Shown here: one piece after another, positions 27,106-37,852 of the stretch
Layout of the letters: the number at the start of each line of letters is the position of its first letter
Position numbering within the stretch: the first letter of the stretch is position 1
NCBI RefSeq assembly: GCF_036248255.1
Contig: NZ_CP109178.1
Span: forward strand, 5,518,001 to 5,582,000
From: Streptomyces sp. NBC_01717
GTDB taxonomy: Bacteria; Actinomycetota; Actinomycetes; Streptomycetales; Streptomycetaceae
Length of the DNA stretch: 64,000 bases
Direction of reading: 5' to 3'
Translations under genes and position numbers: made by a program
The notes under the pieces: generated by a model
What the model was told of the DNA's origin: nothing
Database searches by the model: none
Seen by the model: only the letters and a program-made list of their open reading frames with translations

Positions 27106-27371
27106 GAACCACACCTTAAACACCGAGGTCCATCAGTTCTGTCAATTGCCTTCCGCTCCGGGCCCTCAGTCGTACGCTGATGCACAGTACCGGTGGGGGC
27201 CGGTGCTGATTCAGGGGTACGAGACAGTCGGGTACGGCGCCCGGGGCGGGGTGGCAATCGGCACACGGCGGCGGCCGTAGGACTGAGGTTCACTCATCGC
27301 TCCGGGCGTCGTGCCCGCACCGGTCCGCACCCCGTCGGGGGGCCAGGGGGTGGCCCCGCACCAGACGCAGC

Positions 27372-28169
27372 ATGGGGGTGCCTGTGGTTCGTATCCGGGT
27401 TCTCGTGGTGGACGACCACCGCATTTTCGCCGAGTCGCTCGCGGCGGCCCTCGCGGCCGAGCCGGACGTCGACGTGGCGGCGGCCGGCAGTGGCCCCGCC
27501 GCGCTGCGATGTCTGGAGCGGGCGGCCGCCGAAGGCCGTAGGTACGACGTGATACTCGTCGACGCCGAACTCGGCACCCTGTCGCCGGGCGGTGGGCGCA
27601 TGGCCTCGGGCCCGGTCCCGGTCCCGGCACCGAACAGCGGCGAGAGCGCGCCGGTCGACGGGCTCTCGCTGGTCGCCGGCGTCCGTGCGGGCCAGCCGTC
27701 CGCCCGTACGGTGGTGCTCGCCGAGAAGGACGACCCGCGCCGGGCCGCGCTCGCGCTGCAGGCCGGGGCGTCGGGCTGGGTCGCCAAGGACTGCTCGCTG
27801 CAACGGCTGCTCACGGTCATCCGGGGCGTGCTCCGTGACGAGACGCATCTGCCTCCCGCGCTGCTCACCGGTGTGCTGCGGGAGCTGACGGCGGCCCGCA
27901 AGCACCGCACCGAGAGCGAGCGGCTGGTCGAGTCGCTGACCCCGCGCGAGCGCGAGGTGCTGCGCTGCATGGTGGCGGGGCTGGGCCGCAAGGCGGTGGC
28001 GGAGCGGCTCTTCCTCTCCCCGCACACGGTGCGCACGCATATGCAGAACGTGCTGGGGAAGCTGGGCGTGCACTCGACCCTGGCCGCCGTCGCGCTGGCC
28101 CGACGGGCGGGCGTCGGACCGGCCGAGCTAGCCGGGGATGTTGTCGAACGGGGCGGTCAACTGGCGTAG
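27372..28169 (+). CDS. LuxR-family response regulator with a receiver insertion
   Basis: 265 residues. Receiver domain starts VVRIRVLVVDDHRIFAESLA; the phosphoacceptor is D64 in YDVILVDAELG, so unlike the regulator at 21826 it keeps the acceptor. Immediately after comes an unusual insert of about 27 residues rich in Gly/Pro/Ser (TLSPGGGRMASGPVPVPAPN) before the fold resumes at DGLSLVAGVRAGQPSARTVV. The C-terminal LuxR HTH is complete (LTPREREVLRCMVAGLGRKA, then SPHTVRTHMQNVLGKLGVHS). No partner kinase is adjacent. Its last 42 nt overlap the convergent tamR gene. Confidence 0.88.
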   Translation: MGVPVVRIRVLVVDDHRIFAESLAAALAAEPDVDVAAAGSGPAALRCLERAAAEGRRYDVILVDAELGTLSPGGGRMASGPVPVPAPNSGESAPVDGLSLVAGVRAGQPSARTVVLAEKDDPRRAALALQAGASGWVAKDCSLQRLLTVIRGVLRDETHLPPALLTGVLRELTAARKHRTESERLVESLTPREREVLRCMVAGLGRKAVAERLFLSPHTVRTHMQNVLGKLGVHSTLAAVALARRAGVGPAELAGDVVERGGQLA

Positions 28170-28625
28170 CAGCGAGGCCAGTTCACCGCGCTGGTGACGG
28201 GAGAGCTCGCCCAGGATGGCACGCTCCTGGGCGAGCAGGCCGGCCAGCGACTGGTCGGCCTTGTCGCGCCCCTCGGGGGTGAGCCGGACCAGCACGCCCC
28301 GCCGGTCGCTGGGGTCGGGGAGCCGCTCGACGAGGTTCTTCTTGGTGAGCCGGTCGATGCGGTTGGTCATCGTGCCCGAAGTGACCAGCGTCTGGGTCAG
28401 CAGCTGGCCGGGAGAGAGCTGATACGGGGCACCTGCGCGGCGCAGCGACGTCAGTACGTCGAACTCCCACGGCTCGAGATTGTGTTCGGAGAACGCGATC
28501 CGGCGGGCCCGGTCGAGGTGACGGGCGAGGCGCGAGACGCGGCTGAGCACCTCGAGCGGTTCCACGTCGAGGTCGGGGCGCTCGCGGCGCCATGCAGCGA
28601 CCAGACGGTCGACCTCGTCCTCCAT
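28128..28625 (-). CDS. tamR: MarR family regulator TamR
   Basis: 165 residues, winged helix: SRLARHLDRARRIAFSEHNL, EPWEFDVLTSLRRAGAPYQL, recognition region LVTSGTMTNRIDRLTKKNLV, wing PDPSDRRGVLVRLTPEG, then dimerisation helices. It is divergent from a trans-aconitate methyltransferase gene, which matches S. coelicolor TamR, a repressor of tam that responds to citrate, trans-aconitate and related metabolites under oxidative stress (established for that protein; orthology here is inferred from context and similarity). Two TTGA-type palindromes lie between the genes. The 3' end overlaps the convergent regulator gene by 42 nt. Confidence 0.85.
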   Translation of the reverse strand: MEDEVDRLVAAWRRERPDLDVEPLEVLSRVSRLARHLDRARRIAFSEHNLEPWEFDVLTSLRRAGAPYQLSPGQLLTQTLVTSGTMTNRIDRLTKKNLVERLPDPSDRRGVLVRLTPEGRDKADQSLAGLLAQERAILGELSRHQRGELASLLRQLTAPFDNIPG

Positions 28626-28661
28626 GTGGATCAGTGTAAAGGGTCTGTCGACATGAAGTCT

Positions 28662-28689
28662 CTTGAACTCAAGTGTCTTGACATCAAGA
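28662..28689. promoter_or_regulatory. Two tandem TamR-like operators between tamR and tam
   Basis: CTTGAACTCAAG (28662-28673) and TCTTGACATCAAGA (28676-28689) are adjacent palindromes sharing the core CTTGA-NN-TCAAG. They lie in the 88-bp divergent spacer and would let one MarR dimer pair repress both genes. The MarR-type half-sites fit the encoded TamR. Confidence 0.8.
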
Positions 28690-28713
28690 TACCTCGATGG
28701 TGATCCTGACTGC

Positions 28714-29511
28714 ATGACGACACCGACCTGGGACCCGCAGCAGTACCTGCGCCACGCCGACCACCGCACCCGCCCGTTCCACGACCTCCTGGCCCGCATC
28801 CCGGAGCTCCCGGCCGCACCCGCACCCCGCATCGCGGACCTCGGCTGCGGAGCGGGCAACGTGACGGTCCTCCTCGCCGACCGCTGGCCCGAGGCCCGCA
28901 TCACCGGCTACGACAACTCCCCCCAGATGCTGGAACAGGCCCGCGCCCACGCCACCCCCCTCCTGGACTTCGCCGAGGCGGACGCCACCACCTGGACGCC
29001 GGACGAACCGTACGACCTGATCGTCTCCAACGCCCTGCTCCAGTGGGTCCCCGGCCACGCCGACCGCTTCCCGGCCTGGCTGGACGGCATCACCCCCGGC
29101 GGTACGTTCGCCTTCCAGGTCCCCGGCAACTTCGACCAGCCCACGCACGTCCTGATGCGCGAACTGGCCGAGTCCCCGCGCTGGCGCTCCCGCCTGACCG
29201 GCATCCTGCGCCACGCCGACGCCGTCCTGACACCCACCGCCTACCTGGACACGCTCACCGCCCCCGGCATCACGGCGGACGTCTGGGAGACCACCTACCT
29301 CCACCTCCTGCAGGGCGAGGACGCCGCCCTGGACTGGGTCAAGGGCACCGGCCTGCGCCCGATCCTGACGGCGCTCGCGGACGACCCGCAGGCCAAGGAG
29401 GCCTTCCTCACCGAATACCGCGACGCGCTGCGCACCGCCTACCCGAAGGGTCCGCACGGCACGGTCTTCCCGTTCCGCCGCATCTTCGCCGTGGCCCACA
29501 AGGAGAAGTGA
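28714..29511 (+). CDS. tam: Trans-aconitate 2-methyltransferase
   Basis: 265 residues, a class I SAM methyltransferase that esterifies trans-aconitate, relieving inhibition of aconitase. N-terminal TWDPQQYLRHADHRTRPFHD is the Tam/YdaC substrate region; SAM motif I is RIADLGCGAGNVTVLLADRW; motif II is ITGYDNSPQMLEQAR; then YDLIVSNALLQWVPGH. The C terminus FPFRRIFAVAHKE is the standard Tam ending. ATG 28714 is 24 bp from the operator pair. The stop shares one base with the start of the VOC gene (TGATG), so they are co-translated. Confidence 0.93.
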   Translation: MTTPTWDPQQYLRHADHRTRPFHDLLARIPELPAAPAPRIADLGCGAGNVTVLLADRWPEARITGYDNSPQMLEQARAHATPLLDFAEADATTWTPDEPYDLIVSNALLQWVPGHADRFPAWLDGITPGGTFAFQVPGNFDQPTHVLMRELAESPRWRSRLTGILRHADAVLTPTAYLDTLTAPGITADVWETTYLHLLQGEDAALDWVKGTGLRPILTALADDPQAKEAFLTEYRDALRTAYPKGPHGTVFPFRRIFAVAHKEK

Positions 29512-29876
29512 TGATCGCCGCGATGGACCACGTCCAACTGGCCGCCCCGGCAGGCTCGGAGGACGCACTACGCGCCTTCTACGTGGACGCCCTCGGGATG
29601 ACGGAGATCCCCAAGCCCCCGGTCCTCGCAACCCGAGGCGGCTGCTGGTTCCGGACGGGTCCCGTCCAGCTGCACCTGGGCGTCGAAGCGGACTTCCGCC
29701 CGGCGAAGAAGGCCCACCCGGGGCTGCGGGTCACGGACATCGAGGCGTTCGCGGCGCGCCTGGAGGCGCACGGCGCACCGGTGCGGTGGGACGGCGACCT
29801 GCCGGGACACCGCCGGTTCTTCAGCCACGACCCGGTCGGCAACCGGCTGGAGTTCCTGGAACCGGTGGACGGCTGA
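29511..29876 (+). CDS. VOC (glyoxalase/bleomycin resistance) family protein
   Basis: 121 residues, a single vicinal-oxygen-chelate module pair. Metal-site residues expected for the fold: His in MDHVQLAAPAG near the N terminus, His in QLHLGVEADF, and the C-terminal Glu in GNRLEFLEP. The family includes glyoxalase I, dioxygenases and antibiotic-binding proteins; the substrate is unknown. It is coupled to tam by a one-base overlap and therefore probably regulated by TamR, suggesting a role in handling a reactive metabolite. Confidence 0.85.
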   Translation: MIAAMDHVQLAAPAGSEDALRAFYVDALGMTEIPKPPVLATRGGCWFRTGPVQLHLGVEADFRPAKKAHPGLRVTDIEAFAARLEAHGAPVRWDGDLPGHRRFFSHDPVGNRLEFLEPVDG

Positions 29877-29989
29877 GTACCGGAGCCGGTGCGGGACGGG
29901 ACGTCGGCAACGGCCGGCGGGCCCATCCCGGACGACAGGGCGGGCCCGCTCACGCACCGTGTCGGCGCACCGGTTCCTCCGGTGACCGG

Positions 29990-30676
29990 TCAGTTCTTCC
30001 GGTGGCCGATCAGCCGCGGCTTCGACTCCAGATTCTCCAGGCCGTGCCAGGCCAGGTTCACCAGATGCGCCGCCACCTCCGCCTTCTTCGGCTTGCGTAC
30101 GTTCAGCCACCACTGGCCCGTCAGCGCCACCATGCCGACCAGCGCCTGCGCGTACAGCGGGGCCAGCTTCGGGTCGAAGCCGCGGGCCTTGAACTCCAGG
30201 CCCAGGATGTCCTCCACCTGGGTGGCGATGTCACTGATCAGCGACGCGAAGGTGCCCGTCGACTGGGCGACGGGGGAGTCGCGGACCAGGATGCGGAAGC
30301 CGTCCGTGTACGTCTCGATGTAGTCGAGCAGGGCGAACGCGGCCTGTTCCAGGAGCTCGCGCGGGTGGCCCGCCGTCAGGGCGCCGGTCACCATGTCGAG
30401 GAGCTGGCGCATCTCGCGGTCCACCACGACGGCGTACAGGCCCTCCTTGCCTCCGAAGTGTTCGTAGACGACCGGCTTGGAGACGCCGGCCCGGGCCGCG
30501 ATCTCCTCGACCGAGGTGCCTTCGAAGCCCTTGTCGGCGAAGAGGATGCGGCCGATGTCCAGCAGCTGTTCGCGGCGTTCCTTGCCCGTCATCCTCACGC
30601 GGCGGGTCCGCCGGGTGGAGGAGGGACGGTTCTTCTCGCTGCTCGTGCTGCCGTCGGTCGCCACGTTGTCAATCAT
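29990..30676 (-). CDS. TetR family regulator of the linked desaturase operon
   Basis: 228 residues. DNA-binding domain KERREQLLDIGRILFADKGF, then GTSVEEIAARAGVSKPVVYE and HFGGKEGLYAVVVD; a C-terminal ligand domain follows (EDILGLEFKARGFDPKLAPL). The first 28 residues (ATDGSTSSEKNRPSSTRRTR) are a polar extension. The ATG at 30676 overlaps the stop of the desaturase gene by 4 nt, so this longer start is preferred over the internal MTGKERRE. Being in one operon with an acyl desaturase suggests control by acyl-CoA, similar to DesT, but the ligand is not proven. Confidence 0.88.
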   Translation of the reverse strand: MIDNVATDGSTSSEKNRPSSTRRTRRVRMTGKERREQLLDIGRILFADKGFEGTSVEEIAARAGVSKPVVYEHFGGKEGLYAVVVDREMRQLLDMVTGALTAGHPRELLEQAAFALLDYIETYTDGFRILVRDSPVAQSTGTFASLISDIATQVEDILGLEFKARGFDPKLAPLYAQALVGMVALTGQWWLNVRKPKKAEVAAHLVNLAWHGLENLESKPRLIGHRKN

Positions 30677-31674
30677 GCCGCGTCGGCACGCGCGGACTCG
30701 CGCCGGGAGTCGATACGCCGGGAGTCGATCCGGGACGCGTCCGGCCAGCGCACGTCGTACGCCCAGCCGAGCTTCTCGAACCAGCGGATCAGCCGGGCGC
30801 TGGAGTCGACCTGGCCCTTCATGACCCCGTGCCGGGCGCTCGTCGGGTCCGCGTGGTGCAGGTTGTGCCAGGACTCGCCGCAGGACAGGACCGCCAGCCA
30901 CCACACATTGCCGGACCGGTCGCGGGACTTGAAGGGACGCTTACCGACCGCGTGGCAGATGGAGTTGATCGACCACGTGACGTGGTGCAGAAGAGCCACC
31001 CGTACGAGAGAGCCCCAGAAGAACGCCGTCGCCGCACCCCACCACGACATCGTCACCAGACCGCCGACCAGTGGCGGGATCGCCAGCGAGACGATCGTGA
31101 ACGTGAGGAAGTGGCGGGAGATCCCGCGGAGCGCCGGGTCCTTGACCAGGTCCGGGGCGTACTTGTGCTGCGGCGTCTGCTCCTCGTCGAACATCCAGCC
31201 GATGTGCGCCCACCACAGGCCCTTCATCAGGGCCGGGAGCGTCTCGCCGAACCGCCACGGCGAATGCGGGTCGCCCTCGGCGTCGGAGAAGCGGTGGTGC
31301 TTGCGGTGGTCGGCCACCCAGCGCACCAGCGGGCCCTCCACGGCGAGCGACCCGGCGACGGCCAGGGCGATACGGAGCGGGCGTTTCGCCTTGAAGGAAC
31401 CGTGGGTGAAATAGCGGTGGAAACCGATCGTGATGCCGTGGACACCGGTGAAGTACATGACGACCAGCAGACCCAGATCGAGCCAGCTCACACCGCGGCC
31501 CCAGGCCAGCGGAACCGCCGCGACCAGCGCCACGAACGGCACCACGATGAAGAGCAGCAGCGCGATCTGCTCGATCGGACGCTTCTTGTCGGCGCCGAGC
31601 GTGGCGGAGGGGAGATCCGGACCGTCGGCCGCCGGTGTCCGGGCGTCGTCGATCACGTCGGGGGTGGTGTTCAT
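30673..31674 (-). CDS. Membrane acyl-CoA (delta-9) desaturase
   Basis: 333 residues, a di-iron membrane desaturase. The three histidine boxes are present: HRYFTHGSF (box 1), HRKHHRFSD (box 2) and HNLHHADP (box 3), with paired hydrophobic helices between them. These enzymes introduce a cis double bond into stearoyl/palmitoyl chains to maintain membrane fluidity; electrons would come from a ferredoxin or fused reductase elsewhere. The C terminus has a tandem RIDSRRIDSRR duplication. It is the first gene of the desaturase-TetR operon and has an inverted repeat about 45 bp upstream. Confidence 0.92.
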   Translation of the reverse strand: MNTTPDVIDDARTPAADGPDLPSATLGADKKRPIEQIALLLFIVVPFVALVAAVPLAWGRGVSWLDLGLLVVMYFTGVHGITIGFHRYFTHGSFKAKRPLRIALAVAGSLAVEGPLVRWVADHRKHHRFSDAEGDPHSPWRFGETLPALMKGLWWAHIGWMFDEEQTPQHKYAPDLVKDPALRGISRHFLTFTIVSLAIPPLVGGLVTMSWWGAATAFFWGSLVRVALLHHVTWSINSICHAVGKRPFKSRDRSGNVWWLAVLSCGESWHNLHHADPTSARHGVMKGQVDSSARLIRWFEKLGWAYDVRWPDASRIDSRRIDSRRESARADAA

Positions 31675-31717
31675 GGGGAGCCCCTGGAGGGTGAGAAGTA
31701 CGACGGACAGCTCTGGC

Positions 31718-31744
31718 TACGCATCCGTAACCTACGGCTTCGTA
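31718..31744. promoter_or_regulatory. Operator-like inverted repeat upstream of the desaturase operon
   Basis: TACGCATCCGTA and TACGGCTTCGTA (31718-31729 and 31733-31744) are imperfect inverted arms, with 9 or 10 of 12 positions matching, around a 3-nt centre. The size (27 bp) and position 44 bp before the start fit a TetR operator for autoregulation by the downstream gene product. Confidence 0.6.
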
Positions 31745-31949
31745 AGTATGGCAGCGCCGAGGCCCGCAGCACGAGAGCTGCAGGCCTCCGCCATGAAGGG
31801 GAACGGTGGTCGGGCCGACAGCAGCGCCGACGGCGCGGCCACCTATCCTGGAAGCGTCGGACAGCGCGGTCCGCACTCTGCTTTCCCGGGGCCCGTGTCA
31901 GCCGCCGGCCCCGGATCCGGTGCTCAACCACTGCAAGGAGCCGCACACT

Positions 31950-34679
<2,730 letters not shown>

Positions 34680-34709
34680 CCCGCCCGGCAGTGCGCGGGC
34701 GTGGTTCTG

Positions 34710-35180
34710 TCACAGGGCGATGAACGTCGCCACCAGCAGAGCCGCGCCCGCGATCCCGGTGGACCAGGCGATCCGGGTCAGCCGCAGACCACCACCGATG
34801 ATCAGGGCGGCCAGCAGCAGCGCACCGCCCAGTGGTGTCCAGGCATGCAGAAAACCCGGAAGCCCCGTGCGCACGACAACGTCCGTGCCAGGCTTCACGA
34901 CGACCGGGAACCTGCCGCCCTTCCGCACCGCGACGGACTTCTCCGTCGTCACGCGCGGGCGGGCGGTGGCGCCGTCGGCCGGAGCGAACGGACCCGTACA
35001 GACATCTGCACCGCAGCCGGTGACGGTCATCGTGCCGTGCTCACGGCCCTTGGCGAGGACGATGTGCTGCGCCGAGTCCCAGGAGGACACGACGCCCGCG
35101 ACGAGCAGCAGCAGCGCGATACAGCCCATGGCTGCGCTGCGGCCGTACAGGAGGGCGCGGTGGGAGGAGCTCCGCTTCAT
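34710..35180 (-). CDS. Small membrane protein of unknown function
   Basis: 156 residues. N-terminal helix AAMGCIALLLLVAGVVSSW (about 16-34), a central extracytoplasmic portion with a Cys pair (TGCGADVCTG) and a beta-rich segment (KGGRFPVVVKPGTDVVVRTG), then two C-terminal helices (LGGALLLAALIIGGGLRL and WSTGIAGAALLVATFIA). It faces ppc convergently with a 30-bp gap. Start MKRSSSHRALLYGRS at 35180 has a plausible site upstream (GGATCG). Resembles other uncharacterised actinobacterial three-helix proteins; function unknown. Confidence 0.75.
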   Translation of the reverse strand: MKRSSSHRALLYGRSAAMGCIALLLLVAGVVSSWDSAQHIVLAKGREHGTMTVTGCGADVCTGPFAPADGATARPRVTTEKSVAVRKGGRFPVVVKPGTDVVVRTGLPGFLHAWTPLGGALLLAALIIGGGLRLTRIAWSTGIAGAALLVATFIAL

Positions 35181-35266
35181 GGGGAGCGATCCTTGGCCAA
35201 GCGAACGCTTTCGGTCAACTCAGAGTCAGGCCATGGCCAGAAAAGACCCCGAATTGCCCGGCTAAC

Positions 35267-35860
35267 TCACGAGTTGTACGCGCTCTGCGCGCGCTCCAAC
35301 CCCTCCGCGAGCAGGCACTCCACCGAATCCGCCGCCCGGTCCACCAGAAAACCGAGCTCCTTGCGCTCGGTGGACGAGAAGTCCTTCAGAACGAAGTCCG
35401 CAACCTGCATCCGGCCCGGCGGCCGGCCGATCCCGAACCGGATCCGGTGATAGTCGGAGCCCATCGACTTCGTCATCGACTTCAGCCCGTTGTGCCCGTT
35501 GTCGCCGCCGCCCAGCTTCAGCCGCAGCATCCCGTAATCGATGTCCAGCTCGTCATGGATCGCCACGATGTGGTCGGTCGGCACCTTGTAGAAGTCGCGC
35601 AGCGCCGTGACCGGGCCACCGGAAAGATTCATGTACGACATCGGCTTGGCCAGGATCACGCGGCGGTTCGCCGGTCCGGGCGAGCCGATACGGCCCTCGA
35701 CGACCTGTGCCTGGGCCTTCTGCGCCCGCTTGAACCTCCCGCCGATCCGCTCCGCGAGAAGGTCGGCGACCATGAAGCCGACATTGTGCCGGTTCGCCGC
35801 ATAGTCGGGACCGGGATTACCGAGGCCCACGATGAGCCAGGGGTCGGTGGCTTCGGACAT
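35267..35860 (-). CDS. pth: Peptidyl-tRNA hydrolase
   Basis: 197 residues. It recycles peptidyl-tRNA released from stalled ribosomes. Motifs: [20 protein letters not shown], with the catalytic His in [40 protein letters not shown], with the catalytic Asp; and [16 protein letters not shown] 35860 is the only start that keeps the conserved N terminus. It follows rplY with a terminator between, the usual rplY-pth arrangement. Confidence 0.96.
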   Translation of the reverse strand: MSEATDPWLIVGLGNPGPDYAANRHNVGFMVADLLAERIGGRFKRAQKAQAQVVEGRIGSPGPANRRVILAKPMSYMNLSGGPVTALRDFYKVPTDHIVAIHDELDIDYGMLRLKLGGGDNGHNGLKSMTKSMGSDYHRIRFGIGRPPGRMQVADFVLKDFSSTERKELGFLVDRAADSVECLLAEGLERAQSAYNS

Positions 35861-35915
35861 CTGCGCTCGGTCTCCTTCGCGTACGGATGGTTCCGGATGG
35901 CCCGGATACAGGCAA

Positions 35916-35955
35916 ACGGGGCGGCGGGTCCCCGAAGAAGGAACCGCCGCCCCGT
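35916..35955 (-). terminator. Terminator or attenuator between rplY and pth
   Basis: ACGGGGCGGCGG (35916-35927) pairs with CCGCCGCCCCGT (35944-35955) around a 16-nt loop. It lies 33 nt after the rplY stop and 56 nt before the pth start, so it may end most rplY transcripts. Confidence 0.8.
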
Positions 35956-35987
35956 CAGTGAAGCAGGTGAAGCGTGGAGGGCGAGGC

Positions 35988-36575
35988 TCAGGCCTCGGTG
36001 CCCTCGGCCTCGGCCGTCTCGGCAGCCGGCTCCTCGGCCTGCGCGGAGACGACCTGCAGGACGACAGCGTCCTCGTCGCCGGCCAGCACGGAGCCGGAGG
36101 GCAGCGGGATGTCCTTGGCGAGGATGGAGTCACCGGCGTCGAGGCCCGCGATGGAGACCGTGACCGACTCGGGGATGTGGGTGGCCTCGGCCTCGACGAG
36201 CAGGGTGTTCTGCACGTACTCGAGGAGGTTGCCGCCCGGGGCCAGCTCGCCCTCGACGTGCACGGCGATCTCGACGTTGACCTTCTCGCCGCGCTTGACC
36301 GTCAGCAGGTCGACGTGCTCGATGTCGCCCTTGAGCGGGTTGCGCTGCACGGCCTTCGGGATGACCAGCGTGTCCTTGCCCTCGATCTCCAGACCGATCA
36401 GCACGTTGGCGGTGCGGAGCGCAAGGAGCAGGTCGTGGGCCGGCAGCGTGACGTGGACCGGCTCGGCGCCGTGGCCGTAGACGACCGCGGGGACCTGGTT
36501 CTCACGACGGGCGCGACGGGCGGCACCCTTGCCGAACTCGGTACGGGGCTGGGTGGCGAGCTTGATCTCGGCCAT
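35988..36575 (-). CDS. rplY: Ribosomal protein bL25 (CTC form)
   Basis: 195 residues: an N-terminal 5S-rRNA-binding L25 domain ([20 protein letters not shown], then [20 protein letters not shown]) fused to the C-terminal TL5/CTC beta domain ([20 protein letters not shown]), with an acidic tail ([15 protein letters not shown]). The long CTC form is usual in Actinobacteria and also acts in general stress response. It sits between prs and pth in one orientation. Confidence 0.96.
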   Translation of the reverse strand: MAEIKLATQPRTEFGKGAARRARRENQVPAVVYGHGAEPVHVTLPAHDLLLALRTANVLIGLEIEGKDTLVIPKAVQRNPLKGDIEHVDLLTVKRGEKVNVEIAVHVEGELAPGGNLLEYVQNTLLVEAEATHIPESVTVSIAGLDAGDSILAKDIPLPSGSVLAGDEDAVVLQVVSAQAEEPAAETAEAEGTEA

Positions 36576-36757
36576 GACTGCACTCCTCGTGGGGTGACGA
36601 AAACTGGATGGTCACCCGGCCCACGACAGGCCTGCTACGAAGAGCGCGTCGATAACGGACCGCCGTACCCATGAGTACGGCCTCCCTCGCCGAGCAACTC
36701 GCTGAGTCTACCCGGCGGGGAGGCCGCACCCAAAGTGGATCTTTTCCGCAGTGTTGC

Positions 36758-37732
36758 TTACTGCTCCTCGAAGAGGCTCGTCACCGAACCGTCCTCGAAG
36801 ACCTCGCGCACCGCGCGCGCGATCGTCGGCGCGATCGAGAGCACCGTGATCTTGTCGAGCTCCAGCTCACCCGGGGTCGGCAGCGTGTCCGTGAAGACGA
36901 ACTCGCTGACCTTGGAGTTCTTCAGCCGGTCCGCAGCCGGGCCGGACAGCACACCGTGCGTCGCCGTCACTATGACGTCCTCGGCGCCGTGCGCGAACAG
37001 CGCGTCGGCGGCGGCACAGATGGTGCCACCGGTGTCGATCATGTCGTCGACCAGGACACAGACCCGGCCCTTGACGTTACCGACGACCTCATGGACCGTC
37101 ACCTGGTTCGCGACGTCCTTGTCACGGCGCTTGTGGACGATCGCCAGCGGGGCGTCCAAGCGGTCGCACCAACGGTCGGCGACCCGCACACGGCCGGCGT
37201 CCGGGGAGACGATCGTCAGCTTCGACCGGTCGACCTTGGCACCGACGTAGTCGGCGAGGATCGGCAGCGCGAAGAGGTGGTCGACCGGACCGTCGAAGAA
37301 GCCCTGGATCTGGTCGGTGTGCAGGTCGACGGTGAGGATGCGGTCGGCACCCGCCGTCTTCATCAGGTCGGCGACCAGACGGGCCGAGATCGGCTCGCGG
37401 CCACGGTGCTTCTTGTCCTGACGGGCGTAACCGTAGAACGGCACGATCACCGTGATCGAACGGGCCGACGCGCGCTTCAGCGCGTCCAGCATGATCAGCT
37501 GCTCCATGATCCACTTGTTGATCGGAGCCGTGTGGCTCTGGATCAGGAAGCAGTCGGCGCCGCGGGCGGACTCCTGGAAGCGGACATAGATCTCACCGTT
37601 GGCGAAATCGAAGGCCTTCGTCGGCACGAGGCCGACACCCAGTTGGTGCGCAACCTCCTCGGCCAGCTCGGGGTGGGCGCGGCCGGAGAAGAGCATCAGC
37701 TTCTTCTCGCCGGTCGTCTTGATCCCGGTCAC
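36758..37732 (-). CDS. prs: Ribose-phosphate pyrophosphokinase
   Basis: 324 residues. It makes PRPP from ribose-5-phosphate and ATP for nucleotide, His and Trp synthesis. Motifs: KKLMLFSGRAHPELAEEVAH; VPFYGYARQDKKHRGREPIS (ATP/flexible loop); the PRPP loop VCVLVDDMIDTGGTICAAAD. Class I PRPP synthetase length. It follows glmU by 120 bp and precedes rplY, the conserved glmU-prs-rplY-pth block of Actinobacteria. Confidence 0.97.
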   Translation of the reverse strand: MTGIKTTGEKKLMLFSGRAHPELAEEVAHQLGVGLVPTKAFDFANGEIYVRFQESARGADCFLIQSHTAPINKWIMEQLIMLDALKRASARSITVIVPFYGYARQDKKHRGREPISARLVADLMKTAGADRILTVDLHTDQIQGFFDGPVDHLFALPILADYVGAKVDRSKLTIVSPDAGRVRVADRWCDRLDAPLAIVHKRRDKDVANQVTVHEVVGNVKGRVCVLVDDMIDTGGTICAAADALFAHGAEDVIVTATHGVLSGPAADRLKNSKVSEFVFTDTLPTPGELELDKITVLSIAPTIARAVREVFEDGSVTSLFEEQ

Positions 37733-37852
37733 AGCACAGTCTCCTCAGACGTGTTCCTGGCGCTGCACGCATGTGTCCCGATGTGCAACGAGCCAGCCGA
37801 AATGGGGTGAGCATCTATCACGGTACGCCGTGCGCGGCGCACCCGTTTCCGG

